Of a stretch of DNA of 64,000 nucleotides, positions 35,937-49,301 are shown piece by piece (the stretch's first letter is position 1; every line of letters begins with the position of its first letter). Origin of the DNA: Suillus spraguei (Eukaryota; Basidiomycota; Agaricomycetes; Boletales; Suillaceae); contig JABCPU010000050.1 of assembly GCA_016800925.1 (NCBI GenBank), positions 1 to 64,000 of the forward strand. Direction: 5' to 3'. The notes under the pieces are model-generated. The model did not search any database. It was not told where the DNA came from and worked only from the letters and a program-made list of their open reading frames with translations. Position numbers and translations under genes: made by a program.

Positions 35937-36675
35937 GGGCTTGGCCTCGGCTCGTGTGCTGTGCCCCTTTGCCAAGTATGGTGCCCTTAATTTCTATAGG
36001 GTCACGCATGTCCGGATGTAGGGACATGAAGTCCGGCAGACTTCTGGACATTGAGATAGGACAGACTAAAGGCTACCATGGACAAAGTCTGGAGTAGAAA
36101 CAGACAGTATAGAGACTACCCGAAGGTAGAGCTGGAGGTATGACCAGGGATGGAGATCCAAGGTCCAGAGATGGACAAGAGACTAGGTCCAAGTCTGGAA
36201 GAGGTTCAGAGGTAAACTAAGTCCAGAGGGATGAGTAGAAACTAAGTTGATATTCAAACTGAAGTACTACAGAGATTTACAGGTGGTTTATATACTATAG
36301 GTAGTTACAGAAAGATCAGTCAGCGCAGTAGGAGGCTATGTACAAACCATATGCAAAGTCTAATAGAACATAAGTAAATGAAACTTGAAGATGAAGTGAA
36401 GTAACAGATCAGCAAGCAGACAGAATATAAATATAGCTGGAGAGCTGGACTTGTGAATGTACAAATGGAGTTATTACAAATGGAGATAGATCAGGAGATA
36501 GAGAGGAGCATAGGTCTGGACATCCAGATATTGAAGGGAGGAAGTGCAGGATGTGCAGGTCCAGACATCCAGACTTCTGAGAAGTCAGATTGGAGATCAT
36601 GTCCAGATATGGTATGTAACACTCCCTGATCTTTACTCTTTCTGTAGGTTCATTGTCCATAACATTGACATTGTC

Positions 36676-37440
36676 TGTCATATACCATACTTCTAATCCC
36701 AGATCTGACTATATCCAATCAGATCCGATCGATTCTATTTCTGTCTGGTCCACAGATCCTGTCCGGATCACCCATCTGAATGTGCCCACTTCTTGCACCT
36801 TAACTCCCTTGTGTATATCTGTGTCTATCTCCTTTCATCATTCCTCCTGTTTCTGGTATTCTGGCTGTGTATATTTCCGTCCTGTGTCACTGATCTGTTA
36901 CCTGTGTTCATTTCCGATTCATGCTTACTGATGCACTGTGCATTAACTAATAGACTTCCGTTACACTTCGTACATAGCCCTCGGTCTCAGACTTGTTGAT
37001 TATCCGTATTAGATACTTACAGTATATAAACCACTTGTAGATCTCCGTAGAACCTTAGTTTGAATATCATCTTAGATTCTGCTCATTCTGCTTCCTCTGG
37101 ACTTGAGTCACTTTCTGCTCTAAGTCATCTTCCAAGACTTGGGATTGATTCCTTTAGTCTATATCTCCGACTCTATCTTCAGATAGTCTATCTCTGTCAG
37201 TTTCTAGTTAGGAACTCATTGCAAAGCTAGTCTTAATCCTCATTCTATTCCTACGTTCCGGATAACCTTCGGATGTATCATATCCAATACCTTCGGACGT
37301 CTGGATCCATCACACAACTCCTTCCGGATCTTCAGACGTATACCTTCTCCCTGAAATAAGGGGCATTACTCGGGAAAGGGGCACAGTGCACGAACTGAGG
37401 CCAAAGCCCTTTGGATCTCCCTTTGAGTATGATCTTAACA
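36676..37440 (+). mobile_element. Solo LTR family C (C2), reference copy
   Basis: 765 bp, TGTCATATACCATACTT to GAGTATGATCTTAACA, with perfect TSD TTGTC (36671-36675, 37441-37445). Inserted in the type 2 gypsy. Confidence 0.93.
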
Positions 37441-37832
37441 TTGTCCTGCCCATTATACTATGCCTGCTCATCAGCAGCATGTATGGGTGGCACATTGTCT
37501 CATGCCTTTCCCTTCTTTGGTCTGTCCCTTCTGCCTTTTCCTTCTTGCATCTTTCCTTCCTGTTCTGGAGCTCTCATTGCTTCTAAAGGTATGTTCCTTT
37601 GCTCTTCCCTGGGGTTTCCCTGGGGTATACTTACTGATTCAGACTTTTTCTTAGGTTCTGCTATTTTAAACACTCATGCCTCAGGCACTGGTACTCTTGA
37701 CTGTGTAGACTTCTCAACCATCAGACCCTCTGGAGTTTTTGCAGGGTACTGGTCTGCCCACAGGTCCATACATCCCATCTTCTCTTAATCCATAATGCTG
37801 ACACTGTTCTTTCTTTAGCTCTTCTCTCACGT

Positions 37833-39428
37833 TGACACGCACCAAACTGGTCTGGTGCATGGCTGACTAAACACTACTGCAGCTGACAAATAGTACCAGG
37901 ACTATAATAGCTTAGTGTTCCTCTATTCAGAAATCAATCCATGATGCAGAATCGAAAGTTTCTTTTTGCTCGTAAAAGTTTGCTTATTATTTCTAATTCA
38001 TTTTTCATGGGTGTGTTTATATATGTTTGGCTACAGAAACTACTTCATAAGATTCCCACAGATGTCAGGTGACCCCAGCAAAATAATTACATAGAGTTAC
38101 CCTGCAGAAAAACTCATGAAACACATTATGATTCACTCGTGTCACCTCTATGCATCTACAAAAAGTGCAAATTTATGCTTCAAATATTACATAATTGATA
38201 TTCCTCCTAGGATAGCCACTAATAGTCACCTGATCTCAAATTTATGCATAGCCATTGATATCTCACATGACTTTTTCTCACACCCTTGAGCATATTACAA
38301 ATCAACTATGACAATATTCAATAAATAGGGTAGGTCAGCACCCCTACAAAATGTGGGAAAACAGTAGCATAGCCATTCATTTTGTCTATATAATACCCAC
38401 CTTTTTGTCAATAAGAGAGAGATTTTCTCCCCCTCAAAAATATAACTGAGAGTGAAGTGTGACCAGCACTATCAGCACACTGTCAAGAACATTGTCAACA
38501 ACAGTAAGATTGGAAGTCTACTCTGTGAGATAGCACTACCTTGAGCTCACTGTGCTCAACAACTAGTAAGACCCTGAGCTCACTGTGTCTGACAACCAGC
38601 AAGACCACAAATTTTTTTCTTTGACAAATTCATTCTAGTTTCTTTCATCATCTTTCTCTCTGTTTGTCTTTCTCTGTTGTCTGTTTCCTTGCTTCTGTTT
38701 CTTTTGAATCTTTCTCTTTTCTTCTTTTTCTTTGATTACTGGTCTCTCTCTCTCTTTCAAAGTTTGTTGGTGCTAAGTGTCCTTGTGTTTCTGATATTTG
38801 TGTTGTCTCTTTAGTCCATCTAAGGCCAGAGTATCTTAGTGGGAGAGACTTCAGAAGTTGATAGCAACACTCTATCTTGCACATCTGAGTAGCAATACTG
38901 AGTTGAGGTCTTCACTGACTGATAGACTCTAGTTATTGAAAGGGGACTTGGTATTGAAATCCAAGGACGTCCATTCCTGTTATCTGCTTAATACTCATAG
39001 TGAGTTCCTTGGCAGCAGGTTCAATAGTAAGCTAGAAGATCTCTGAAGTAGTGACTAGTCTTGACCAGGGATCCTACCTGCTTGTCTGAGAAGGTGATTG
39101 TTGTAACTTCCCACAAATTGCAGTAGCACAATTGTTGCAAAACACCTGCATTTCATTGGAGAGAGTAATTCAGCCAGTTACTTTGTTTCTTAGTTTGTTT
39201 GACTTCTGTGTTTTTCTTTGAAGTTTAGTTGTTTCGAGAATCTTTGTCATTGTCCAAGAGTTTGCTGATCTCACAGAAGTGACTCATTTGCTGACCGTAG
39301 CCTGGGGAACATAAACAGCCACCCACGTACAACCACGTTATCAGTCATTGGTATTTGTCTGAATCACTGACCGTGGAGATATTTGGTTGTATAGGTCTTT
39401 ATCCATAGATCATCTATCTAAGAAGACA
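37833..39428 (+). mobile_element. Long LTR family E (E1)
   Basis: About 1.6 kb, TGACACGCACCAAACTGG to CTATCTAAGAAGACA, highly similar to 56840-59266. It has a TATA-like 'gtctatataatacccacc' at about 38382 and TG...CA ends. No clear target duplication. It carries the intact site ('gtaacttcccacaaattgca', about 39106) that in E2 is split by LTR A3. Confidence 0.8.
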
Positions 39429-39745
39429 ATGTCTCGCCCTTTTGAAGGGTAGACTCCATTGAATACTTCATGTCTCTTTTGTGTTCCCTCTTTTGGAGTC
39501 CTATAGACTGGGTAAGTCCTTATTTCTTCATCTTTGTCTTCATCATTACTCATATATCCTAATGTCCAACAGTTTTCACGCTCTTCTTCATCCTCATAGG
39601 GGTGCTCTGTTTGGCAACATAATTCTTCCATTGTCTGTCTTCCTCAAGGCTCCTTCTGTAAGTAGCTTCCCTATTACTGGACATCCTACTGACCCATGCC
39701 CTATCTCTCCACAGCCAAAGCATGCAGATGAATTAGTAGGGTAGC

Positions 39746-40849
39746 TGTTATGACCATGCAAAACTGGGGGCTACTAAGAAGTCCTGGCTTTACATGGGGT
39801 TGTACCAGAGGGTTAGAAAGTCAAAGGGGCTTGGCCTCAGCTCATATGCTGTGCCCCTTACCCGAGTATGTACCCTTAATTTTAGATGAAGTCCAAGGGG
39901 GAGTTATGGTGAAGTCTGGACAGAGTCCGGATGAACTCTTAGGACAGGATAGCTTGATAGAGCTCTGAAGGACTTCCAGATGAGCATGGGAATGCGCCAG
40001 AACTATTTCCAGATGGTAGGGAGTAATGGTAAGACTACTGGAACAAGTTTCAAGTAGAATGGGTGAAGGATGGACTCCTGGACAAAGTCCAGGGCAGGAT
40101 AGGAGCAGAGCTCTGGAGGGAAAGATGATCAATAGATGTTGGAGGATAGGATAGGATAGATCTGGAGGACCAGAGTCTGAAGGTCTGGAGCTCGGAAGAG
40201 TGGAAGAGCTGATGATTAGAGCTTAAGTGCAAGAACGGAAACAGAGTTATATATGGTAACAAGATACAGAGTAGACAGAAGAATATACAGAAGTAGGAAA
40301 GCAATGAGCAGACTGAGGTCTGCTGGAGTTGTACTACAAGTTTATATACTGTAAAGAGCATGCCAGAAGGTAAGTACAGATAGTCCAAGGCTATGTCTGA
40401 AGCATACAGAAACACATTAGTAAGTACAGCGGAACATAAGGCTATGAACTCGGAGATGAAACTTGTACGAAATACTTCTCAAGATGGAAGCAGAGATCAC
40501 TGAGAGCCGGAAACACAGAGATACCCAAAGCCGGAAACACAGGTGTAGTCTAAAATGGGTAATGTGCAGGTGCATGGAAATAGTTCGGATATGAACTCGG
40601 ATTGGATATGGACATGTATTGGGTATGGACTTGTATCAGATATGGACACAGATCGGATATGGACATGGATCAGATGGATGGACTGGGTCGGATATGGATA
40701 TGGATCAGATATGGATGGATATGGATTGGAGTGGATGGGTGCATTGGATATGTGAGCTGGATTGGATGGGTGGACTAGGATGTATGGATTGAATGTCCAG
40801 ATGTCCATGGATCGGATCTGATCTGGACCTGAATGTTTGGTATATGACA
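39746..40849 (-). mobile_element. Solo LTR family B (B4)
   Basis: 1104 bp, TGTTATGACCATGCAAAAC to GTTTGGTATATGACA, with perfect TSD GTAGC (39741-39745, 40850-40854). It sits a few codons upstream of the zinc knuckle of the type 2 gypsy Gag. Somewhat shorter than B1 through internal deletion. Confidence 0.92.
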
Positions 40850-42229
40850 GTAGCTAGTAGTAGGATTAGTGTTTCGGTTGTTAGCACCTTGGTACCTATT
40901 ATTAGAATACCTCCAATATTATTCACTCCAAAGCTTCCATTGTTCCTTGGTGTGAGTCTGGTACTAGGAAATCTAGAATCTTGTATGCCCATTTCTTGTT
41001 CTCTCTTCTTTCTTTCCAATGGGCTTTTAATAATATCCTTTACCACTCGATTGAGAGTGATTGCTTTGTAATACAGGGTGCTATAATTAGCATCACCTAT
41101 CCTCATCCTTCTGAGTTGCTGAATTAGATTCTCGACTTCCTTGTGGGAAGTTGACTTGGCACATTGCCTTTGCACTGCTTTGTGAGTCTTGACAATAGGG
41201 GTTTCATCTTCATCAGAGCTGAAATCTTCAAAGCAAGTCTTACAGACAATGGGCTTACTTGCAGGTGAATGCCTTTTGTGCTTCACTCTCTTTGAAGATC
41301 TCACTTTCTTCCAATGCTCCTCCTCTGAGTCTGTACTTGATTCTGATTCTGAGTCAGTGTCACTATTTGAATTTTCACTGTCTGAATCTTCAGTATCTGA
41401 GTATATCAAATCGGTATCAAAATTATCTTGTTGTAAGATTTTCTCTGCAGCCTGTGACACTTCTTCAAAAGGGAAAGGGGTAGTCATATTCCTCAGGGGT
41501 GTAGGTGCCATTAGTTGTGTTTCGATTTTGGTATGTAATGCCTTGGAATTCCTTTTCAAAAATAGGTGGCATGGTCATTGCTCAAAATCTTATTTTTAGC
41601 AAGCAGCCACCCTCCTATGGCAACAAATTCTCATGTATACTTCTTCCACTCTGACAATGTTCGTATAGAGGCAGTGCAATGTTTGTTGACAAAGCTAACC
41701 AGGCTGTGAACTTTATACCTCTTGGCATCTTTCTTTGTCTGCATCAAAGAAACTTAGGAAGTCCACCTTCAATCTAGCCCAATCATTGTTTCTATAGTGT
41801 GGCAATATTTCTATGAGTCGAGTGATATGTGATGAACAATACAGGGTAACATTCTCACATTTCTCCTGATCAGTGACTATCTGGTACTAGGTGCATAATG
41901 TCTCATAGTGATGAAGAAATCTCTTGACTTGGTTATACTTACCCTTGAACTTCTCAGGGGCATGCTTTCCTCCTGGAAAAGGTAAGATAAGAGGTACTTT
42001 ATAAGGTTGCACTACTTGCACAGGAGCAACTGGAGGATTTGCAGGAACAGCTTGTTGAATTTGAGCAGCAATAGCTGCACCTGGGTTTGCTGTTGGCTTT
42101 ATGATAGCAATGGACAGGGGCTACAATTTGGTCAAAGTGTTTGTATCAACAACAATAAGATTGGATGTACTTGAGGAGCTAAACTCAAAAATATACCACC
42201 CCTTGTGAGGGAGTATGTCCAAACTGTCC

Positions 42230-42803
42230 AAAGGTAGACATGTATCATCGGATATGGTACATCCAAGGATATCTGGATGTAGGTATAGGAAGACATATAA
42301 GGCTAGCTTTGGACAGAGTCCTAATTAAACACTAATGAAAATAGACTACCTGAAGGTAGAGCCGAAGATATAGACTATAGGATACAATCCTAAGTCTTGG
42401 TGGGTGACTAGAGTCTAAGGAACTCAAGTTTGGAGAACAGAATGAGCAGAACTAAGATGATATTCAAACTCAGGTAGTATGGAGGTTTACATGCAGATTA
42501 TATACTGTAGGTAACTAGATGGAATGTTCAATCAGCTGGGTCCAAAGGCTATGTACAAAGTATAATGGATCACATATCATGAATTGGAAATAAAACATAG
42601 GTAATGGATCAATAAGCAAGGTGGAAGCATACATGACCAAAATACCAGAGACAGGAGAATTACCAAAAGGAGATAGATGCAGATGTTCATAGTGGAGTTA
42701 GAATATAAGAAGTAGGAAGGTTCAGGTGAGTGGTCCAGATCAGATCTGTGGACCAGATGGAAGAAGGATTGATCTGATCTTATTGGATATATGGTATATG
42801 ACA
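42230..42803 (-). mobile_element. LTR family C-like remnant (C6)
   Basis: The right end reads 'ggatatatggtatatgaca', as in C3. The left boundary is uncertain (near 'ggtagacatgtatc'). No target duplication found. Confidence 0.55.
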
Positions 42804-43116
42804 GTTCTATGCTGCCCAGAGTTCTGTAATCATTACTGATGAAGCTGCTACTGATCAGGTGGTAATGGAATATATGAGACTTACAAGGCAATGGGAAGCT
42901 AAGATATGTGATTTTCAGGCATTCTTGCACTTTTGTACATCAGCAAATCACTGGATTTGGCACAGAGCTCACAGCCACACAGCCAAATATAGCCAATACA
43001 GTTTATACAGCCACACAGCAGTACAGCATAGCAGCCTTTCCTGAGTAGTACTAGTATTTAAATTGTAGTTTGAAAATATCAAACTTGGTAGGATAACTGC
43101 TGCTACTGATGACTAG
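42804..43116. other. Uncharacterised interval
   Basis: A short plus-strand frame (42859-43044, MEYMRLTRQWEAKI) may be an N-terminal Gag fragment. It is not assignable. A block of near-repeated 'cagccacacag' follows at about 42970-43020. Confidence 0.3.
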
Positions 43117-43207
43117 TACTAGTACTACTAGATACTAGAAGAATGCAAGGCATAGTAAAACTCCTTGTCAATGTAGCTATTGAGATAAAAAGAGGTAGAA
43201 TAGTGTG

Positions 43208-43678
43208 TGTTACGAACTGGGGTGGCGTCACCAGCGACAGTGAAAAGACACAGACGGTCTGCTGGGAAGTTCTTGCAATGCCAAAAGAGGACAAGGTGAA
43301 AGTACAAGGAACGCGTTCGAGTACGATCAAGGGTTCAGCCTCGAAGACAAGTCTAAGAGGTATCCGCAGAATAGAGACTAAGGCTAAGGAGTGCTTAGAC
43401 TTAGAGACGATTCAAGACGACTTAGGTTGGAGACCTAAGCGAAGGAGATTCCAGGTAAAACCCAGTAAGATTAAAGTAAGAATCTACTACAAGTACACTG
43501 TGCTTAAATAGGCCAATATGTGCGCACAGACCAGAAGAGACGTGAGAATGTAAGTGCGTATCCAAAGAAGGAAGGCAACTATAGTACAGATGCGTTGAGC
43601 ATATGAGTCAGAGTCCGTTACGTAATATACAAGGTAAATGAAGTAAGAAAATGAATAGGGGCATGTACGATTGTAACA
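43208..43678 (-). repeat. 3' LTR of gypsy-1
   Basis: 471 bp, aligned end to end with 50315-50785. Being downstream of the minus-strand genes, it is the 3' LTR. Confidence 0.95.
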
Positions 43679-43711
43679 TTACCCCCGTATTATACTGAAA
43701 GTCACCGGCTT

Positions 43712-45135
43712 TCAATCACTTTGGTTCGCATAGTAGATGGGATCGTCGCTCCATTCGTAATCTTCATCAGCAAAGGATCCACTCATCATGTACTTAGCTT
43801 CCTCCAAACCAGCGCGTCGTTTAGAGTCCCTTCTTTTCTCTGCACGAATGCGTTCATCGTCAAGCTGCTTTTCCCAAGCATGAAGTGCGTCATAGAATCC
43901 TTCATCTTTCCAAGTTAACTCGAAGGGAGGAGGCCCAACTCGGTTAGGGCAGTAGAGGGACAGATGAGTCGGTGACCAATATCTGCAAACCTTGCACTGA
44001 TATTCCGCGCAATTCTTTTGACGATGTCCTAGCAAGCCACAGATTCGGCATTTCATGTTCTCGTCAGGGTTAGAATGGACTTTGCGTAGGGGGGACGGAG
44101 AAATGATGGGCGTAGGACTAGTGGATCTGGCGCGTTTCTTTCCCTTCTTCTTCGTCATACGTTTTAAGGCAAGGGTGTTCTGCCGCTTAAGTTGTGCCTG
44201 TTGAGCGGAGGACAATGTGTATGCTGATTCAGGAAGGTCCGGGGTGACTGCACGCTCAGCAGCTGCAAGAAGTTCGGTGGGAGAAGAGGGGGAAGTGATA
44301 CCGAAGTCTTTTACTAAGACTGGTGAAATGGGGTCCATAGGACCGAATGACGATGGGATGGACATGGGGGGATGGATATGAAGGTCGCGAAGTCGAGGAC
44401 CGAGTGTTACCAACTCGGTAGCGGGATACCCAATAGTTTAGCTGCCTTACACTGCTCTTCTGTGCAGGGCTCGTACAGCCAATCAGGGCAATCAAGAGTG
44501 ACCGTGGCGGAAAGTGAAGAAGTTGATTGTTCGATAGGGGATGGGGTTCTAGGAGACGCAAGATCATCTTGCGTTTGTTGTAAGTCAGCGATGACTTCTT
44601 CTACTAGGTTTCTGGCTGTTCTGGTCTCAGCGACTGATTGCTGGATGGTATCGACAACTGTGTCGGTGAGTTGCCCAATTTCTTGCACAGCAGTGTATAG
44701 GCCAGTAAAGGCGTCAAGATTAGAATAGATACGCGAAGAAGCGGGTGCTGGAACAGGAAGCGGCGTATCTCTTTGCGGAGAGGGAGGTCGAGCAACGCCT
44801 GCTCGACGTTCGGCAATGATGTGAATAGCTTCTTCAACATCATCTTTAAAAGAATCGGGAAGCAACAGCATAGCGTAAGCACGAATGCGTTTTTGGAGAT
44901 GAATGAAACGGTGACGGAGTGTGAGTTCAGTAGTTTCTTTAGCGGTGGCTTCGATAAGGGCTGCAGTGCGGATGATGTTAACAATGAGTCGAACGGGGAA
45001 GGCACCTCTTTCGGTGAGAATTCTGTCGATTTCGAGGGCATGTCCCTCACAGAGGATGGCGGCTTCGATGTAGGATTGGTTATCGATTTCTGCGGTAAGG
45101 GTTCCGTATTGTTCTGCTTCAGGAGTTGGAGTCAT
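43712..45135 (-). CDS. Accessory 3' ORF of gypsy-1 with tandem zinc knuckles
   Basis: It starts about 100 bases after the pol stop at ATG 45135 (MTPTPEAEQYGTLTAEI). A helical first part (DSFKDDVEEAIHIIAERRAG) and a Pro/Ser-rich middle run to TAA at 44407. The -1 frame continues to 43712 through a basic segment (KRMTKKKGKKRARS). It then carries C-X2-C-X4-H-X4-C (CRICGLLGHRQKNC) directly followed by C-X2-C-X6-H-X4-C, and an acidic end. The frames overlap by about 40 bases, so either one base is miscalled or a -1 shift is used. The position (after integrase) is where env-like genes sit, but the content is Gag-like and nucleic-acid-binding. Role unknown. Confidence 0.7.
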
Positions 45136-45237
45136 TGGTGGCAACAGTGACGGGGGTGATATAGGCAGTGGGGAAAGACATTTCAATGTTCGTTGGTAGT
45201 TGATCAAGTGCGAATGCGGTTGATTGACTGGGAATAA

Positions 45238-48200
45238 TCAGAGGGCGTGTCGCTTCTTATAAGCATTTAGGATTCGGCGGAGTTCTTCAAATTCTTTTCT
45301 GGGAGCCATTCGTTATCTCCTGATGAGTATCCTTTCCACGACACAAGATAACGTCGGCGATTGCCGGTTCCTTTGTGAGAAAGGATCGCTTCGATTTCAT
45401 ATTCTTCTTCTTCTTCGATGATGTCAGGGGGTGGTTCAGGGAAATTCGGTCCGTGTACGTCTGTTTCGCTATAGGATGATAAGACAGAAGCATGGAACGT
45501 GGGGTGAATCTTCCACTGCGGTGGGAGTTGGAGCGTGAACGTGATGGGAGATAAGACATCGATGATCGGGAAAGGTCCGTATCGTTTCGGAGCAAGCTTC
45601 TTTGATGGGAGCTTAAGTCTAAGATTGGCGGCAGATAACCAAACCTTATCTCCGATCTTCCATGGAGTGTACTTATCTCCTCGGGATCGTTCGGCCATTG
45701 TTTGCATTGCGATGTTATGACAAGCGATTGCTTCTTCTCTTATCTTCTGCAGAGATCGTACTCGATCTTCTGCTGCGGGGACTGATGAATCGGGATAAGG
45801 TGGGGAATGGCACGTGGTTCGTATCCCATCATCAAATAGAAGGGTGATGCGTTACGTGCATCGTGTTTTCGGTGATTGTGAACGAATTCAGCGATTGGTA
45901 GTGTTCTACCCATCTTCAGGGTTGTTACGGCAATAAATGCGAAGGTATGTTTCAAGTTCTTGATTAGCCTTTCCGTTTGACCATCAGTCTGTGGGTGGTA
46001 AGCTGTGGATGGAGCGATGACGTAGTCGAGAAGTCGGGCAAGTTCCTTTGAGAAGCGAGATAGGAATTGCGGTCCTCGATCCGAGATAACTTTGTCATGG
46101 AGTCCAAATCGTCGGTAAACATGTTTTAAAAATAGCTTGGCCACACCTTCTGAAGTGATGGTTTTCAAACAAGGGATAATAATTACCCCCTTCGTAAGGC
46201 CATGGTCTACCACGACCATGATACTGTCAAAGCCTCCAGAGACGGGGAGGTCAGTGATAAGATCAACGGAGACCTGGGAGAACGGGCGAACAGCCGACGA
46301 AGGAATAGGCGCGAGCGGAGGTCGAACGGGATGAGTATCCGCTTTCATTTGCTGACAAAGGGCGCAACCCTCGACGTATTTCCGAATATAAGAGCCCATT
46401 GCAGGCCACCAAGCTTCTCGTTTGACGAGTTCTTCAGTTTTGAATCTACCGGGGTGTCCCGCGGTAGGATGATCATGATACTTTTCAGGATATCGGAGCG
46501 ATGCGCCGGCGGAATATAAGCGCGATTCTTAAAATAGAGGACTTCTCCTCAATCTTCCAATCAGAAAGTGCCGATTTCATGGGGGAGGCACACGCCATCA
46601 AGGGCATCAGACGCTGTTTGAAGACAGGGTCGTCGAGGGGTCAGAGGATGACAGACATCTTTAAGTCAGTGTCAATAAGACGAACGAATAGAGCGTCAGG
46701 GAGGAGGGTCTGGTCCTCGTTATCGTCTTTGCCAGAGTCATAATCAGGCCGGCGGGATAGTGCATCAGGTACTGCTAATTTAGTACCTGCAACGTGATGC
46801 AGTTCGATGTCGTAAATAGACAAAATCAATTGCCAACGTGCTTGGCGACGGGTAAGCTTCTGTGCACTTCTAAAGTACAGAAGGTTCTTGTGGTCGGTGA
46901 ATACCAGGACGGGTGTGGGTTTCCTTCGAGATAATGACGCCATTCGTTCAATGCCCGGATCACGGCAAGGAGTTCCCGATCAAAGATCTGATAATTGCGT
47001 TCTGCGGGTTCAAAGACTGTGAAGATATGCACATGGGTGATAAACACCATTCTCATCAGTCTGCAGGAGAACTCCGCCAGTTGCTACGAGCGAAGCGTCG
47101 GTAGCAATGGCAAATTGTCGGGAAGGATCAGGGTTACGGAGTACCGGTTGGGAAGTGAAGCGTCGTTTCAATTCTTCGAAGGTGTCCATACATTCGGTTG
47201 ACCATTCAAAGGCCTTATCTTTCTTTGTCAAATCGATAAGGGGTCTGGCGATGTCAGAATAATGGGAAATGAACGTGCGGTAGAAGTTGCAAAAACCGAG
47301 GAATGACCGAACATCTTTTACAGATTTCGGGATTGGCCATTCGGAGATTCCCTTGGTTTTGGCGGTGTCCATAGCAACTTGTCCGGGGCGAATTATCATT
47401 CCGAGTATTCCACTTCTTCTGCATCGAAGGTGCATTTCTCCGGTTTCAAGAACAGGTGTTCTTTTCGTATTTTCATCAAAACTCGTCTGTCCGTTCGCGG
47501 TGTTCTGCCATTGTCGTAGAGAAAATCAGGATATCGTCCATATAGATAACCATCCATCCTTCATTGATTTCTTGTGAAAGGTGCGATTCATGTATGCTTG
47601 AAAAGTTGCTGGGGAATTGCAGAGGCCGAAGAACATGACGTTCGGTTCAAAGAGGCCAAATTCCGTGGTAAAAGCAGCTTTCCACCTATCTCAGGATGGA
47701 TGCGAATATTGTTATAACCGGACCGGATATCCATTTTCGTAAAGAACTGTGCGTTATGAAGACGTGCGACAAGGGAAATAGGGAGTGGGAGCGGATATGC
47801 GTTCTTGACTGTCCAATCATTGATGTAACGTAGTCTTGACAGGGACGCAGTTCTCCACTCTTCTTTCCACAAAGAAGAAGCCACTAGCTTGGGTGACTTC
47901 GATTCTGAGATAAAGCCTTTCGCAACGTTTTCATCGATAAACGTTTTGACAGCAGCGCGTTCTTTTTCCGATAGCGGGTAGACCTTAGACGTCGAGGAAT
48001 GAAACCGGGTTTAGTATCGATCCGATGATCGATACCAGGGCGTTCGGGGGGTAGTTTGTTCAGTCCGTCTTTAGCAAAGACGTCTGCGAAAGTCGTGCAA
48101 ATAATCCGGGACCAATTCTTCGAAGGATTTCTTTTTCTTTTCCTTCTCATCCGTGGCGAATTCCTGAGCTTTGTTACTATATTTCAGGAGGGAGAGGAGT

Positions 48201-49301
48201 GGAGTAGTTGGAGGATTGTTCGAATTGGGAAGTTCCATCACGTGTCAAGGTGTATCCATGGATACTTCTTCTATGATCCTCATGCTAACTCCATCAGTGT
48301 CGTATTCCACAAGAAATTCTCCATCTCCTAGTTCATACGAGGAAATTTCGCGTACTTCTGGTGCATGCCAGACGTCATTCATGGTATCGAATTGGTCATC
48401 ATCCTCGTTGGGATCAACGAGGGCACGGGTTCTTCTTATCAGGGATTACTTCTATTGAAGCTGAAAGAGTTTTCGGGGGAACGAAGAACTTGGATAGTTT
48501 CGGTACTTGGTGTTCGCCCTGGGAGTTCTTCTTCCGGTTTCCTTTTTCCTTGCTTCTGTTCTTCTATTGGCCGTTGCTCAATAGGTTCTTGTCCGGCCCG
48601 ATGCTCGGGTTCAGATTCATTCTTGCGCTTCTCCGCGAGGGATCGGTGACACTGCTCGCGGCAATTGTACACGTGGAGTAGGTTCGTAGTACGTGGCTTC
48701 GTACTTCTGGTTCTGGATCTTCAGGACTTAATAGGGAAGCGATGAATGGTTTCGGAAGACGGGAATGTTGCCATCTATGTGATTGAAAAGTTGGGCAACC
48801 CGTTCTTCTTCCGTCTTCATCCAGATCGATTTCGATTTCATCTGATTTCTCTGTCCGTGAAAGGACAAGTGTTTCAGCAGCCCAATCTATAATTGGGTTC
48901 ATTGCTCGTAACCATGGAATTCCAAGGAGGATTTGATCTCTCCTTCCTAGTTTGGTGATATTGAATTTTCCATACATGGTTCGTCGTCGATTTTACCACT
49001 AAGGACAGTAGTGCGTGATCGGTCCTCCTTTATGAGAGTTCCATCTGCCGTTGTAACTCGAAATGGTTCTTTGAGTTTTCGTCGTGTGATTTGATGGAGT
49101 TTCACAAACTCTTCGAGATGAATGTTCCTGCTGCTCCTGAATCGATAACAGCAGTGTGTCGACGGATTTTAAGCGAGTACGCGAGTGGAGGGTGATAGGG
49201 ACACGGAGTTCTTTTCTTTCACCTACAGCGCGTACAAGTCTTAGTAATACATTGGAGAAACATACGTCGAGTCTTTGTTTCTCCAAGTCAAAAATCCTCA
49301 C
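45238..49301 (-). CDS. Gypsy-1 Pol polyprotein: protease, RT, RNase H, integrase, chromodomain
   Basis: Order on the minus strand: retropepsin with intact Asp-Ser-Gly (about 49135-49150); [16 protein letters not shown] palm motifs [10 protein letters not shown] and [16 protein letters not shown], and the catalytic YMDD (47533-47544). Then [15 protein letters not shown] and RNase H with [12 protein letters not shown]. Integrase has an H2C2 finger (…HPTAGHPG…CALC) and the D, D, E motifs in [16 protein letters not shown] and [12 protein letters not shown]-terminal chromodomain ([30 protein letters not shown]) marks a chromovirus and would target integration to modified histones. About ten single-base indels break the frame. 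The natural stop, after correcting one at about 45300, is TGA at 45238-45240. Whether these breaks are real is doubtful. Confidence 0.88.

Larger units (their letters stand above)
34328..36621 (-). mobile_element. Solo LTR family C (C1), containing LTR B3
   Basis: The outer pieces 34328-34368 and 35937-36621 form one family C LTR with perfect TSD CTCCC (34323-34327, 36622-36626). B3 lies inside it. Inserted in the type 2 gypsy gag. Confidence 0.9.
33828..42200 (-). mobile_element. Degraded gypsy element (type 2) gag-protease region, cut by nested LTRs
   Basis: Minus-strand gag-to-protease sequence is distributed over 42200-41560, 41559-40850, 39745-39429, 37832-37441, 36675-36622, 34327-34080 and 34073-33828, with solo LTRs between. 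Markers, in order: KFKGKYNQVKRFLHHYETLC (about 41900-41960), the acidic/Ser run and LIQQLRRMRIGDANYSTLYY, and a zinc knuckle C-X2-C-X4-H-X4-C at about 39682-39727. Then VPVELTAGEIMGVSKELSG (about 34095-34160) and the retropepsin motif AVIDTGSQLYIVS (about 33890-33930) follow. Pol beyond the protease is absent. Stops are frequent. Confidence 0.75.

Noticed and set aside
40705..41559. 284-codon minus-strand frame
   Set aside because: Chimera: the first about 235 codons are type 2 gypsy Gag and the last about 48 codons are read-through into LTR B4. Not a real fused gene.
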